Origin: Hyparrhenia diplandra
Lineage: Eukaryota > Streptophyta > Magnoliopsida > Poales > Poaceae
Direction: 5' to 3'
Assembly: GCA_015847255.1 (NCBI GenBank)
Contig: JADLZK010006520.1
Span: forward strand, 62,001-126,000
Length of the DNA: 64,000 nucleotides
Shown here: positions 22,498 to 34,070 of the stretch, in pieces
Position numbering within the stretch: position 1 is the stretch's first letter
How the letters are laid out: each line of letters opens with the position of its first letter
Notes under the pieces: model-generated
The model's input: only the letters and a program-made list of their open reading frames with translations
What the model was told of the DNA's origin: nothing
The model's database searches: none
Position numbers and translations under genes: made by a program

Positions 22498-22951
22498 GTG
22501 CGTGTTAATTTCTTAAATGTACTGCCCATGCCTTTTTTTCTATCAACTCTATGCCTACTGCATCATTTACAATTTTACTGAAGTGATTAGATGGTAGGCT
22601 TAGCTTATTGGATATATAATGATTGGAGTTTATAATTCTATCATCTGTTTCACCTATCTTCCAAAGGGGGCCTTAGCCAATATTGGATTTTCTGTCAACT
22701 CTATTTATGCCTACTACATCATTGCTAACACTCTAACACGGTTTGATAATTCAGAACGGTAGTCTGTTCAAATTTGTATCCTATAGCTGCTTACTTACTG
22801 AACGTGCATAATTAAAGCTTTTCTTATGTGTCGACACACAATTGTATTTATGATTATGCACACGATTGTATTTATGATTATGCAACATTAGTTGTAAATA
22901 AATAGAGATTTTTATAGCTCATGTTTTAACTTTATTGTTGCTTTCTGTTAG

Positions 22952-23134
22952 GCAAAGCGTCAGTACTTGGAAGTTCATCTCGCAATATCTGACAAGTCCA
23001 ATTTGGGTGGGCTCCTCATCCTCTCGAGGCCATCAGCTCTCAAGAAAACCAATGAAAATTGGGGTGAAAGCATTGGCAAAGAGATTGACTATGTTCAAGG
23101 CTGGAAAACTTGTGTATTCTATAGTCTAGACTGA
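22952..23134 (+). pseudogene. Terminal exon-like frame in E1, 60 residues
   Basis: Follows an acceptor (TTTCTGTTAG). One frame stays open to TGA at 23132: AKRQYLEVHLAISDKSNLGG, then LLILSRPSALKKTNENWGES and IGKEIDYVQGWKTC. It looks protein-like but I cannot name it. The phase does not join the catalase piece into one sensible frame. Confidence 0.35.
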
Positions 23135-23686
23135 TTATTGACCTTTGTTTGGCCGACAACATTGTCCAAACGTATACTACCTTATTTTTGCGAGAAGTAA
23201 AAAGATTTTCTTGTGCATATGTCTTAATGTAGGTTGACCATGTCCGGCTTCCGCTTAATTTATAGTTTTCTATAGTGCTTTATATTTTTCTTCACATGAT
23301 TTTATTTTGATCAATGTTCACATAAGTGGACATTGGATCAACCGATCGCAAACAGCAGTTCAGCAAAAGTAGATAAGCTCTATCATGCGATGAGAAAAAA
23401 AGAATAAAGAAAAAAAGAGTAGCTCAGCAAGAAAGGAAAAAAGAAAAAAAAAAAGACCACAAGGCCAGCCATGCCATAAAAAAAGAAAAAAGTACAAAAA
23501 AACGAACCCCATGTTACTCAGAATGTGGTAACGATTGAAAAATAAATCGAAAACGATGCTCAGCATGTGGTGCATGGGATGCCCACGTGGGAGGGAACCG
23601 CACTGTGTGCTCGAGGCGACCGTGGCCTGTACGGAGGAGGCCGGGTACCAAATGAATTCAGTCCCCGGGGACCAAATAGTGCTGCC

Positions 23687-23687
<1 letters not shown>

Positions 23688-23768
<81 letters not shown>
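23688..23768. repeat. (TA)36 plus (CA)n microsatellite, right edge of E1
   Basis: TA dinucleotides 23688-23759, then CACACACAC. Confidence 0.97.
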
Positions 23769-24219
23769 CAGGGTTGGTACCGCTTCTTAGTGAAAGGTAG
23801 GTTGTTAATGATACCGCTTAGTCAATATAAGGTTAAATGCAACGACCAATTGACATATAGTACTGTGCTTAATTAAGTTAAGTTCGCTATTCTAGTGCGA
23901 TGTTCAGTTCACTGTCTCCACTCCACTATTCTTATTATCTTACATAATAACTTGCCTCTTCTTTAATTGATTTAATTGGAAAGCTTGACTGAACTAACGC
24001 TTTCTATACTATATAAGAGTGGGTTGCACTAAAAGATCTATTTTATAAAAGTAAGCATCCCCTTCTGGTTTCATATATATATACTCCCTGTTTACCACCT
24101 TATTTCTTTTGGGATGGACGGTGACTCTTGCCTCCCTCGAAGGAGCCAGTTTTTAATAAGGACCTTGTCTTTCAAGCTGGAAGTAGCTCCTACGCCCCAT
24201 CCCATTCCATTTACTTCGA

Positions 24220-24223
<4 letters not shown>
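23769..24223. other. Unique spacer between E1 and E2
   Basis: AT-rich. No gene or repeat recognised apart from short AT runs. Confidence 0.5.

Positions 24224-24299
<76 letters not shown>
24224..24299. repeat. (TA)38 microsatellite, left edge of E2
   Basis: Uninterrupted TA repeat. Confidence 0.97.
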
Positions 24300-24301
<2 letters not shown>

Positions 24302-24500
24302 TATGTTATTAAGAGCTTAAGGCTTCCAATAAGTATGAAGCGCCCCCAACCAAAACTGGAGCAACCCTGGTTCGACCGAACCAAGAGCCCAAAGCCGGCC
24401 CGCCGGCCCGCGGATCGGGCACGACGACGTGTGGTCGTGACGTGGGCGTGGGGAAGGTCTAAATCACCGCCAACCGATCGCTCCTCGATTTCAAATTTAT

Positions 24501-25595
24501 TTGAATCACCAAACAAAAAATCCCCACCATCCCCTCCCCCCGGCGCACCCCCATCCTGGACCCGGCGGCGCACCCGGCCTTTCCGCAACAATGTTGCGGC
24601 GGCGGAACCTTCCCCACCTTCCCGGGCGCCGTCTCCTACCACGGCATGCGGATGCGCCGCAGCTCCGGCATCCCGGCTCCTCCCCACCACGCCGCGGCGG
24701 CGGCTCCCAAAGATCCCGGCGCCCCATCCCCACCACGGCCCGTTGCGGCGCCCTCCCTAGCATGGTGCGTAGTCGTGAGTCCCTCCCGTTGGTTAACGGA
24801 CGGGCCTCGCATCGCATCGTGGCTTCACCCCTTAGATCCCGTTTGTTGCAAAGGTTGCGGGAGCTCAACCTCCTCAGATCCGGCGGTGCTCACGACGGCT
24901 TCGCGACGCCAGGTAGTCAACGGCGGCATGTGTAGGTTACGATGAACTTGTGGTCTTATACAGACGTCGGCAATGGTGGGGGCTCCTTTCTAGACGGCAT
25001 CCACCTCCCGGCATGGCCTTGCAATTTTCGGGCTAGCGGCGCTCGGGCGCGGCGCCATGGGAGATTAGCAGTTTGCCTCCCTTGGCACCGACCGACGATG
25101 GGGCGGCTGCGGCCCACCCCAAGCGGCGCTGCTCAAGGCGGCCCCTCCTCGAGCAAAGAAGAGCCTTCCCGGGCGGCCGCGGCCCGGCGTGGCCAAGGAC
25201 CTCCCCGCGAGCAAGTTGGCCGGGCGCTGGGCGGCCTTTCCCCCACCACGCATGGCGACCCCTCCACTAAAATCCGTGCGGGCCCGCCCGGCGCGCCCTC
25301 CTCTCGGGTGAGCATCCAACAGATCGATAAGGTCCACCCGTTTCCTTCTCCTTGCCGTGATCCGGGGTGGAGGTTTGGTATGGGTGACAAGTGGTGGATG
25401 TGGCATGCGGGTGCGTCTTCTCATCCCCGCCGTATCTATGCTCTGTTTTCTTGCCGTGATCCAAAACTCTTTTTTGGCATTGAGTTGCCGTTAGCAAATG
25501 CTAAAAATGGTGATGCTAAAAATGGCCACTTCTTGTTCATGCTCGCCATCAATGCAAGCAAGCGAGCATTTGCCTCTATCTTTGATCGCCAATGA
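24501..25595 (+). other. GC-rich part of E2 with open frames, no domain
   Basis: Two plus frames (24501-24935 and 24942-25595, 217 residues) lie in GC-rich DNA. The second ends in a more balanced stretch (FFGIELPLANAKNGDAKNGH). Nothing matches a family I know. Coding status is uncertain; open frames are common by chance at this GC content. Confidence 0.25.
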
Positions 25596-25959
25596 TTTAT
25601 ATGCGTAATTGCGGATGACCGTAATTGCTCGGATGTTCAATAGGTGCAGTTTTGATTTAAACTTTTATGCCTTCTCTCTTGCAAGTGTGCAATGAATTTG
25701 TAAAAAAAGGAATTCTATTTTTTTTTTGTTGCGGGAGATGCGGCATCACGTCTTGGCGTGTGCGGATTGATGAGGATTTCAATGGCTAATTGTAGAAACT
25801 ATAGATGAGGATTTTAATGCTTATCCTCTCGTTTGGTTTTTTTTGTGTGCATGTATGTGACGACTACTTGCGCCGACAACAATGGCTAGTTGCACCTATA
25901 ATTTGGTGAGTAATTTGCGTGAGAACATTTTATTGAATTGATTTGTCGCAGATAATTTG

Positions 25960-28040
25960 AGCTAGAAAAATATTTATATGCATGGAAAAAATGCTTCTAT
26001 GCATTCCTAATGTCGACCGGCGGCAAACTTCTTGCTCCCGAACTCGCCAAGCGTGTATGTATATATTTGTGTCATGGCTAATGTCCCTCCATTGTTGCAT
26101 GCAGGTTCCGGAGAGTTGCCGATCCATTTTTTCTCAGGCCACCGGGTCTTGACTCAAGCGACCAGTGAGGATTGAACTAGATATGCTAGCAACATGTGTT
26201 TTATGTTGCCTTGTGCATTTGAAACTTATTTTGGATGCGTAGCAACCGGGTTATTTGGATGCGATCGTGGTCATGTAAGCTATGTTTCAATCTAATTTCA
26301 TTGCCTAGAAATTGAATTAGAAATCTTAATCTTTGAATGCATATAAATTAAAATCTTATTTTTTGAATCCATATAATGTGAAGGAGATTGAAACCTTAAT
26401 TTGTGAATGCATAGAAATTGAAACAATATTTTTGGATGCATAATAATTGTTTCTCTGTGTGTGCTAGGATACATTTTATGCACAAGCAATTATTTTTGAT
26501 ATAGAAATACATTTTTATGCACCAACAATATCTCTTTCTTTGTAAGGTTCATATAAAGTTTTTTGCATGTGCTAAAAATTATGCATTATTTTTTTCGCAT
26601 GGTGGATAGTGTTTTGAGATTTGGTGTTTTTTTTTTTGCCATCAAATTGATTAGAGAATACGACCAGTGTCGTGGTGTTGATGGCTTTAGGAGAAGACAC
26701 ATCTAGCACAACTATCACAAGCTTTTAGGTGACAACCGTTCTGTGTTGTGAAATATTTATTATTTATGCTTCACTGGCCAAATTTTTATGCATATGCTTC
26801 ACTTGCTAAATTTTTATGCATATGTGTTTTTATGCTCTCCATGCAGTAACGTCGCGAAAGGAGTAGGGGGAGTCCAGCTCAAGCACTCGGCCAGGCGTCC
26901 AATGGGGCTGCTCGGTGGTGGCCTTCCCCCCCACCACCACCGCCACCCGCGGCGGTGCCCGTGAGTGCCACGGGCGCCGTGAGCCCAGCGTTGCCTATGG
27001 TGGGTCGGTTGAGGTGTAGGTGTCTACCGCGGCGTGGTTTCGACGATGGCCATGCGGCGATGACGACGGACATTTCTATGCATGGTTGTTGTCGATGGCT
27101 GTTTTGTTGATTTTTTTTGTGTTTTTTTTATGCTTGTGTACAGAAGTTTACACATGTTGCTATGCATGCCTCGATACACATTTACTCGAAGTTGCTGATT
27201 TGTGACTAGTGCTATAAACTTTTATATGCATCTGTTGACCTGTGCTATATGCGTCCAGTTGTTCAATAATGAGTCGTGATTTCAAAATTCAAATTATGGA
27301 GAAGATATGTCTTTATGTTTTATATGCATCCGGACGAGCGAGTATATGCATCTCAATCACTAATTTCTATGCAACGTCGATGCTAAAATGTTTATATGCA
27401 CCTGGACTATTGAATATATGCATTCAATCAGCTCTTCTGTGGCATGATTCAATTCTGAAATTTAAAATTTTGGAGTGCAATAATGAGACATGATTCAAAA
27501 TTCAAATTCGGAGAAGATGATATGTCTCCATGTGTTATATGCATCCGGACGAGTGATTATATGCATCTCAACCGCTAATCTCTATGCAATGTTGATGTCA
27601 AAAAAATTTATATGCACTCGGACAAGTAAACATATGCATCCAATTAGCACCTATCATGTTACTATGCACTCGCACACAAGTTTGTATGCACAGACCGGTA
27701 ACGTAAACTCTTTATGCTCGTGCACAAAATTTTGAATTTCAAAATTTTTGTAAAAATATTCACAATGGTGCTTGAATCGTGCACAAAAATATCAGGAGTT
27801 CAATGGAGAAAACCGTTTTTGAATCGGATGCTTCATTGAGGAATTATCGTGAAAAACAGAGGGAATTTGAGTGGATGCGTGCATGTCAGCATGTGTCAGC
27901 GTGCGTCAGCCTTTGTCAGGTGGAACAGCCCAGCTCGCGGAGAGGTTTTTATGCATCGCAAAACTGATTTTGATTATCTCGTCCATTGATTTTTATGCAT
28001 CGTCGCAACAAAAAACATTTGTATGCATTCTGAGCTGAGA
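25960..28040. repeat. TATGCA-rich region of E2 with ~210 bp duplication
   Basis: Dozens of TATGCA/ATGCAT motifs. A direct duplication is clear: CAATAATGAGTCGTGATTTC near 27265 and CAATAATGAGACATGATTC near 27478, each followed by GAGAAGAT…TATATGCATCCGGACGAG. The period is about 210 bp. No gene. Confidence 0.65.
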
Positions 28041-28174
28041 TTTGAAATTTGAAAAAATGGTCCCCACGTGCGCGTGTCAGACCTCGCTGGTGGGTGCGCC
28101 GGTCCGCCCAAACTGGTTGGTGCGCTCAATACTAGTTGAAGCCCTAGGCTTCCAACAGCTTATATATATATATA

Positions 28175-28952
28175 GATAATCGCTATTTAGGAAGCCGTGC
28201 TCTTAATAATATTTAGAGCAACGGCGGCGCGTACGCCTAGCTCCGCGACCGTACGCAAACCGTAATTGTTACTACCGCGACTGGAGCTAACCATATCCGA
28301 TTCTCTCCGGGAGAGTTATCGGCAATCAAACGTAAACCACCCGGCATTTCATTGCTCGTGATTGTCTCTCATTAATTCTCTCTTGTCTATTTTAACAAGC
28401 GGTACAACGACATTCATCGTGTTGGACCACATGTCGTCCACCAAGTAGATTGCTCCTTCCCAGTATCGCTCCAACGGCCGGCTACCCGGCCGCTCCCACA
28501 CCGCCATGGCTTCCCCGCTCCACTTTCGAGCGGCGCCCGGCGGCGGACATCATCCCCGATATCCCGACCCCAACGGCGACCGCGATGGCGCGATGGCCTT
28601 CCCCAACCGACGCTGCCCCTGTCTGCGGCTACGCCCACGACGCTCCATCCACGCCTGGCGGATGTGCACGCACCCTCTCCCCGACCGGCCGTATCCGCGA
28701 TGCCCTAGCGGTGGCCTCCAAATGGCGGCCTTCATCCCCGTGGTAGCCGTGTGGGGCGACGAGCGTTCTTGCGGAGGCGGCGTGCCTTCCTGCAAGACGG
28801 GCGGCGTCTACCATGAGCGGTAGCGGCGCTCCCTCTATTCGACCCTACTCCCTGCGCAGGAGGCGCTGACCACACTCGGTGTTCTTTCTTTTCCTACCCC
28901 GAGGCGACGGGTACCGCTGCCCTCGCTTCGACCCCGACGATGGCGCGGCGCC
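28175..28952. other. Left segment of E3
   Basis: 28175-28608 is matched, inverted, by 47235-47662. The rest is GC-rich with frames on both strands but no domain. The GGCGACCGCGATGG region could be a leader or captured exon. Confidence 0.5.
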
Positions 28953-29311
28953 TGCATCGCGTCCGGCTTGGAATCGCGACGAATTTGAGAACTGAACTGG
29001 AATCTAGGGTAGAAATAGCGAGGGGAAATGGGGAGCGAACGAGAATGAACGAAGAACAATGTTGAATTCGGAATTAGGAGAGAGGCGATTCTGAGGGGAT
29101 CGGTTACGTTGTTCGATGTCTTGGTAACGAAGACAACTACGGCTTATAAGCCATGTCTGAGACTACGGGCCATGGGCCGACTTCAACTATGATACACGGC
29201 CTCGGGCCCAAGAAACAAATAACGATCCATATGCTCTTGAACCGGTGTCGCCACGGTCTTGTAGCTCTTCCACGTCTTCTTGGGATACCGTCGGGCTTAA
29301 CATTCCCGACA
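28953..29311 (-). repeat. 3' LTR of the chromodomain gypsy element
   Basis: Matches 35580-35925 (GCTTGGAATCGCGA, GGTAACGAAGACAACTACGG, GGGCCATGGGCCGACTTCAA). Its outer start is diverged (TGCATCGCG instead of TGTCACGCC), so 28953 is approximate. It ends CCCGACA at 29311. Polypurine tract on the minus strand at 29312-29331 (AAGGGGGGAGGCAA). Confidence 0.82.
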
Positions 29312-29699
29312 TTGCCTCCCCCCTTGAAAGCCGCCTTGCCCTTTAAAAAATTTGGGCTAGCGGAAACGCCGGTGTAGATCTTGAGCTTCCTCCCACGTCG
29401 ACAGAGAAGATGGCATGCCATCCCAACAAACAAGCGCTTGATGGATGGTAGAAGAGCCCATTTTTGTCCAATTGCCGACAATGAACCGTAAAAGGCCGCA
29501 TTGGAAGATTAGGATCATCGGTATTGCGTAAAACATCATCCTCCAATCGAACGGATGGAGGTACATGACGCTTGAGCTGAGAGACATGCACCACCGGATG
29601 AATCTTGCACTCATCGGGTAACTTCAACTTATAAGCTACTGCCCCAACTCGACCGAGTATCTCAAAGGGACCATACCAACGGTAGGACAACTTCGACAT
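29137..29699 (-). pseudogene. Integrase C-terminal and chromodomain, frameshifted
   Basis: The frame at 29343-29699 starts KLSYRWYGPFEILGRVGAVA and has IHPVVHVSQLKRHV, the GPF/Y module that ends chromovirus integrases. The next frame (29357-29614) carries HQALVCWDGMPSSLSTWEEA QDLHRRF-type sequence, the end of a chromodomain. In chromoviruses this reader domain is thought to guide insertion to heterochromatin. A third frame has FKGGGNVGNVKPDGIP, the tail seen in Reina-like elements, running into the LTR. The chromodomain is out of frame with the integrase part. Confidence 0.72.
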
Positions 29700-29894
29700 T
29701 TCGAGGTGCCATGCAGGGGGTATGTATGGTGGTCAGTCGAAGAAAGACCTTGTCACCTATTCAAACTCTCGTTCACTGCGACCTTTGTCGACTTGATGTT
29801 TCATGCGTTGTTGAGCTCGATGCAAATGGTGCTGAATGACATCAGACAGTAAATTGCGCTCAATCAACCACTGTTCCAAGTCTACAGAGTGTAA

Positions 29895-30386
29895 CTAAAC
29901 CTCATTTGACAGTCCAAACTGGGGAGGAGAATAGCCATACATGACTTCAAAAGGAGATCTGCCCAGAGCTGAATGATAGCATGTATTGTACCACAATTGA
30001 GCAACAGACAACCATTTATGCCATTGCTTAGGGCAAGAATGAATGACACACCGCAAATAATTCTCTAGACACTGATTTAACCTTTCAGATTGTCCATCAG
30101 TTTTAGGATGATAGGAAGAGCTCATGAGCAACTGTGTATCAGAGAGATTGAATAACTTCTTCCACACCTTGCTATTAAAAATTCGATCTCTATCTGACAC
30201 AATCTTCTTGGGAAACCCATGATGAGAATAGACATGATCTAAATATACTTGAACCACATCCAGAGCAGAAAATGGGTGTGATAAAGCCAAGAAATTAGCA
30301 TATTTGGTGAACTTATCAATAACCACCAAAATGGTGTCATACCTGTTTGACCTGGGAAGACCTTCAATAAAGTCCATACAGACCAC
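29895..30386 (-). pseudogene. Integrase catalytic core
   Basis: Joins element DNA to the target. All three acidic residues are visible: Asp in MVCMDFIEGLP, Asp in IVSDRDRIF and Glu in KTDGQSERLNQ. It ends at YGYSPPQFGLSNEV with a stop, before the C-terminal module at 29699. The core is intact, but it is separated by stops or frame changes from both neighbours. Confidence 0.85.
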
Positions 30387-30395
30387 CTGCCAAGC

Positions 30396-31173
30396 CTAAG
30401 TTGGGATTTCCAAGGGTTGCAAGAGCCCTGGTTTCTTTGTATGTTCCATCTTGGCTTGCTGGCACACCTGACATTCTTGCACAAATCTCTGAACATCCTG
30501 CTTCATGTGAGGCCAACAAAATAGATTTCTCACCCTATAGTAAGTTGCTTGAACTCCAGAGTGACCTCCCACCCCAGAGTTGTGCACTGCTTGCAGCACA
30601 TGTTCTATAGCAAGAGCATTGGCACCCAACCAAATTCGGCCTTGATGCCTGATAATACCCTCATGCACAGAAAAATCTCCAGATGGAGACTCCAGGATCT
30701 TAAGAGCGGTTTCATCCTCAAAGATAGCCAAGTTTGACCTTATCCAACCAATCAGCATTGCAGTAAAAGATATAGCACACAAAGGAGCCGGAGAGTGGCA
30801 CCCGGACAATGCATCGCAGGCTAGGTTGGTGGCACCTTGCTTGTATACAATTTTGAACTCAAGATCCATTAGCTTCATCAATGCTTTCATTTGCGGCCTA
30901 GAAGTAATCCTTTGCTCACTAAGGTATAGCAGGCTCTTGTGATCTGTTCTAATGATAAATGGTGCATGCTGTAGGTAAGGTCTCCATTTTTCCACAGCCA
31001 ACAAAATGGCCATACATTCCTTCTCATAGGTTGACAGGGCCTGATTCTTGGGACAAACAGCTTTGCTCAGGAAAGCCACAGGATGTGAAACTTGTAATAA
31101 CACAGCTCCAAAACCCACATCACTAGCATCAGTTTCCAACACAAATGTCTTGCTAAAATCAGGGATAGCTAGG
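30396..31173 (-). pseudogene. RNase H and integrase zinc-binding domain
   Basis: RNase H part: FVLETDASDVGFGAVLLQ (Asp), KECMAILLAVEKW (Glu), RTDHKSLLYL (Asp). Zinc-binding part: VHNSGVGGHSG and ECQVCQQAK, a complete HHCC set. The upstream end is cut by the solo LTR at 31173; the sequence resumes beyond 32485. Confidence 0.85.
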
Positions 31174-32485
31174 TGTTGACACATATTAACGTATACTTTT
31201 AATTGTCAACTAAACATGGAAAAGGACTAAAATATAATTAGATAATCTTATTAGGGGTTTATACTAATGATTTCCATGAGTTTTGGTAAAGTTGTGATTT
31301 GCGGGGACTTAACAGAAAAACGACGTAATGCAGAAGAACGCATAATCCAACTCCGGAACGAAGTCTAGAAGGCTCCGAATACACCCGACGTGAACGAAAC
31401 TTAACACCCAAGAAAACATCATCTAGAAGACTCCAGAAGCCACGACGCGTCGCGGGACCCAGGGTGGGACCCACCCTGGGCCGACCGGCCCCATATTCAG
31501 GCCGCTCGGCCTGGCCCCTCGGCCAAGCAAGCCCCGCTTCCAGAAGCTTCTCCAACCGCCTCTAAGACGCAATCTAATCCGCTCGTTTAATGTCGGTTTG
31601 ATCCGAGGGTGACGATGGAGTACGAGATGTATCTAAGTCCAACACCTGGCACCTCCTTCGGACTATATAAGCAGCCCCAAGGCGCCCCCAAGAGACATGA
31701 TCTCCTCATTAGCTATCGACAGAGAAAAATCTAGGGTTTCATATTAGAAGAAGAGAGGTCCCTCTAGTTGTCTAGTTCATCTAGTTCTAGTTCTAGTTCT
31801 AGTTCTTCTAGTTCATCTAGTTGTAAAATCAAGAAGAGAGGCGAGGAGAAATTTGGAGATCGGACCTGTCGGATCTTCATCATCATTGTACTTCTGGCCG
31901 CAACACGTTCGTCTTCAGCAATCTCCGGGTTCTTCACTTATTATTTCTATTTATTCTATTTAATTACTTTTTAGTTCTTACTTTACTATATTTCTTTGGA
32001 TCTCCGCTCGTATTGAGTGCTCTAGTTATCGTACGTGGCTAGAGTAGTAATCGATAGTGTAGGCGTGGTGTCTAGACTAGAGTTTACCACGAGTTTGCGC
32101 CCAATCCCACGGTTAGTTGTGGTAGCGGGGGTGACAGCCCTGTCGGTCTTTGTAATCCACCACGTTCGGGTTGGTGATTCGTAGAGCTTTTTTGGCGGCC
32201 TTCCCCGATCACCCTTTCCAGTCTTTTTCGAGGATCGGGATGGTACCGTTGCTCGACGTAAGTAAAGTAGAGTGAGCCTTTGATCATATAGATCTCATTA
32301 GAATACTTAGAAACCTTAACCCTCTCTTCCCACATCATTACCATTATTATCTTAGGGCGTTCTAAACCTTTCTAGTACACTTCACGTTCCCGTGGAAAAT
32401 CGATACTACGGAATACTCCCGGGTGAAAGCTACATCGGTATCCGGTGCGCTGCGGATTTCTCGTTGGCGTTAATTGACACCAACA
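31174..32485 (+). mobile_element. Solo LTR with perfect 5 bp target duplication (1312 bp)
   Basis: Begins TGTTGACACATATTAACG and ends TTAATTGACACCAACA. Flanked on both sides by CTAGG (31169-31173 and 32486-32490). Removing it leaves the gypsy pol region continuous in sense (…LAIPDFSK side against the upstream RT side), so the insertion point is in pol just before RNase H. TATA box CTATATAA at 31663-31670 suggests plus orientation. A (CTAGTT)n run at 31763-31822 lies in the presumed transcribed part. Not related by eye to the other LTRs here. No internal coding region remains. Confidence 0.9.
31663..31670 (+). promoter_or_regulatory. TATA box of the solo LTR
   Basis: CTATATAAGCAGCCCC, about 70 bases upstream of a leader-like stretch. 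Typical for plant LTR promoters. Inferred. Confidence 0.55.
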
Positions 32486-33546
32486 CTAGGGCAGGTGTTG
32501 AGATTAAAGCCGATTTCAAGCGATCAAAGGCCTGGCGATCTTTGAGTAGTCGAGAAAAAGGAATGCCTTTCTTCAACATTTCGGACAATGCTTTCTTTGA
32601 TCAGACCATAGTGCTTTATAAATTTTCTATAGTAACGGTAAGGCCAAGAAAACCTCTTAACTCTTTCAAGTTCCTTGGAACAGGCCCCAGCGCTACACAA
32701 CCACTATCTTAGATTGATCGGTTGCCACTCCTTTCCCTTAAAAATGACATGCCCTAAGTATTCAATGGAATTTTGGGCAAAAGAACACTTAGACAACTTG
32801 ATGAAAAATTGATGTTGCCTTAATATGTCCAAGACCTGCTTCAGTAACTGCATATGTTCTTCCAAAGTATTGGAGTAAATCAAAATGTCATCCATGAAAA
32901 CCAACAACCCTTTCCTCAACAGAGAAGCAAATATCGGGTTCATAACACTCGAAATGTTGCTAGAGCATTAGTCGAGACCAAAAGCCATAACCAAGAACTC
33001 ATAAAGTCCTTTGTGAGTTTTAAAAGCAGTCTTATGGGTATCAGATGGTTTGATGCAGATCTGATGATAACCAGCTCTGAAATCGAGCTTAGTAAACCAT
33101 TGAGCCCCTGCTAACTCATCAATTAGTTCATCCACAACAGGCATGGGATGTTTATTCTTGATGGTTTGAGCATTAAGATGCCTATAGTCCACACAAAACT
33201 GCCAGGTGCCATCCTTCTTTTTCACCAACAATGGGAGAAGCATATGGACTCATTTGGGCTTGATAATGCCACTTTGTAACATTTCTTTTAACTGTCTTTC
33301 AATCTCATCTTTCTGGGCTGGAGAGTACTTATAAGGCCTTATGTTGACAGGTTGTGCTCTAGGTAACAACTCAATTGAATGATCAAACTGTCTAGCGGGT
33401 GGCAGAGCTGAGGGTTGTTGAAAAAAATCAGAGTAATCTTGTAACAACAACTTCACAGGAGCAGGAGTATTATCAGAATCAGAGCACTCCACGAGAATGA
33501 GTAATGCCGGTACTAGGCGGTCGGTGTCATCGAGGCAAGTGCCCAT
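32486..33546 (-). pseudogene. Reverse transcriptase of the chromodomain gypsy element
   Basis: In order on the minus strand: RPYKYSPAQKDEIERQLKEM and GIIKPK (33250-33546), VKKKDGTWQFCVDYRHLNAQ and TKLDFRAGYHQI (32968-33243), the catalytic LLVFMDDILIYSN and YLGHVIF (32704-32943), then a KELRGFLGLT-type thumb region toward 32486. The FMDD box keeps both Asp. The pieces sit in different frames, with at least three breaks. It would copy element RNA into DNA if intact. Confidence 0.85.
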
Positions 33547-34070
33547 TTAAATTGCACGCGACAAATTGCACTGACTTCTCTATGCAACATGGCCGCAACC
33601 CTTTTTCAGAAATGGATGCACAAGAGGACTCAACTGAATGAACTCCAGCTAACTCAATTCTTTTCCCATTGTAAGTGACTCTCATCAACTTCTTACCCCA
33701 GTGTACCCACATAGGGCTACAATCTTCCAGCCAATCTTCCCCAATTACCATATCAAAGCATTTCAGAGGCAAAATTCCCACTGTTGACACAAATGAGTGA
33801 CCCCGAACTCGACCAATGCAGATCAACAATTTTCTGATCACATGTCATGGTGCCCCCATCAGCAGCTATGAAATTGGTTGGTGTACACGGCACAGTAGGT
33901 AACTGCAGTAGTTTAGCCAGTGTGGTACTGACAAATGACCCCACACTACCAGAGTCCACCAACACCAGCACTTCCCTCTTGCCAATTGACCCACAAAGCT
34001 TCATAGTCTTCCTTCTGACAGAGTTACTAATATCCTGCTGGGCCACAGTCATTATTGTATCTTCTTGCAC
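33527..34070 (-). pseudogene. Aspartic protease of the chromodomain gypsy element
   Basis: VLVDSGSVGSFVS has the active-site DSG. A second frame continues with LPLKCFDMVIGEDWLEDCSP, the usual end of gypsy proteases. The frame changes near 33800. Confidence 0.78.

Larger units (their letters stand above)
16422..23687. mobile_element. E1: (TA)n-edged DNA element carrying gene fragments (7.3 kb)
   Basis: Lies exactly between two long (TA)n tracts. The left end (TATTTCTATATGGCACCGGG, then CACGAATTTATTCAGTCC) and the inverted right end (GCACTATTTGGTCCCCGGGG, then ACTGAATTCATTTGG) align imperfectly over about 40 bases. The right end is also a local hairpin (CAGTCCCCGGGGACC). The terminal GCACTATTTGGTCCC resembles GCGCTATTTGGTACC of E3 and E4. 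The interior looks like a set of captured exons and introns: a GC-rich start (16440-17100), exons at 19398-19509, 22373-22497 (catalase) and 22952-23134, and GC islands at 20270-20530 and 20815-20915. No transposase recognised. Micron of rice, a (TA)n-targeting element, is the nearest described case I know. Confidence 0.55.
24300..28160. mobile_element. E2: (TA)n-edged DNA element (3.9 kb)
   Basis: Bounded by (TA)38 on the left and (TA)7 (28161-28174) on the right. The left end has AAGGCTTCCAATAAGTATGA, then AGCGCCCCCAACCAAAACTG. The inverted right end has AGGGCTTCAACTAGTATTGA, then GCGCACCAACCAGTTTGG. They are imperfect inverted repeats of about 40 bases. Each end also folds on itself: GTTGAAGCCCTAGGCTTCCA at 28137 is a hairpin. 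The first kilobase is GC-rich, as in elements that have captured gene leaders; the rest is AT-rich with many ATATGCAT motifs. No transposase recognised. Confidence 0.6.

Noticed and set aside
28453..28823. Host gene in GC-rich left part of E3
   Set aside because: Frames are open on both strands, show no domain, and half of the sequence recurs inverted in E4, so it is element DNA.
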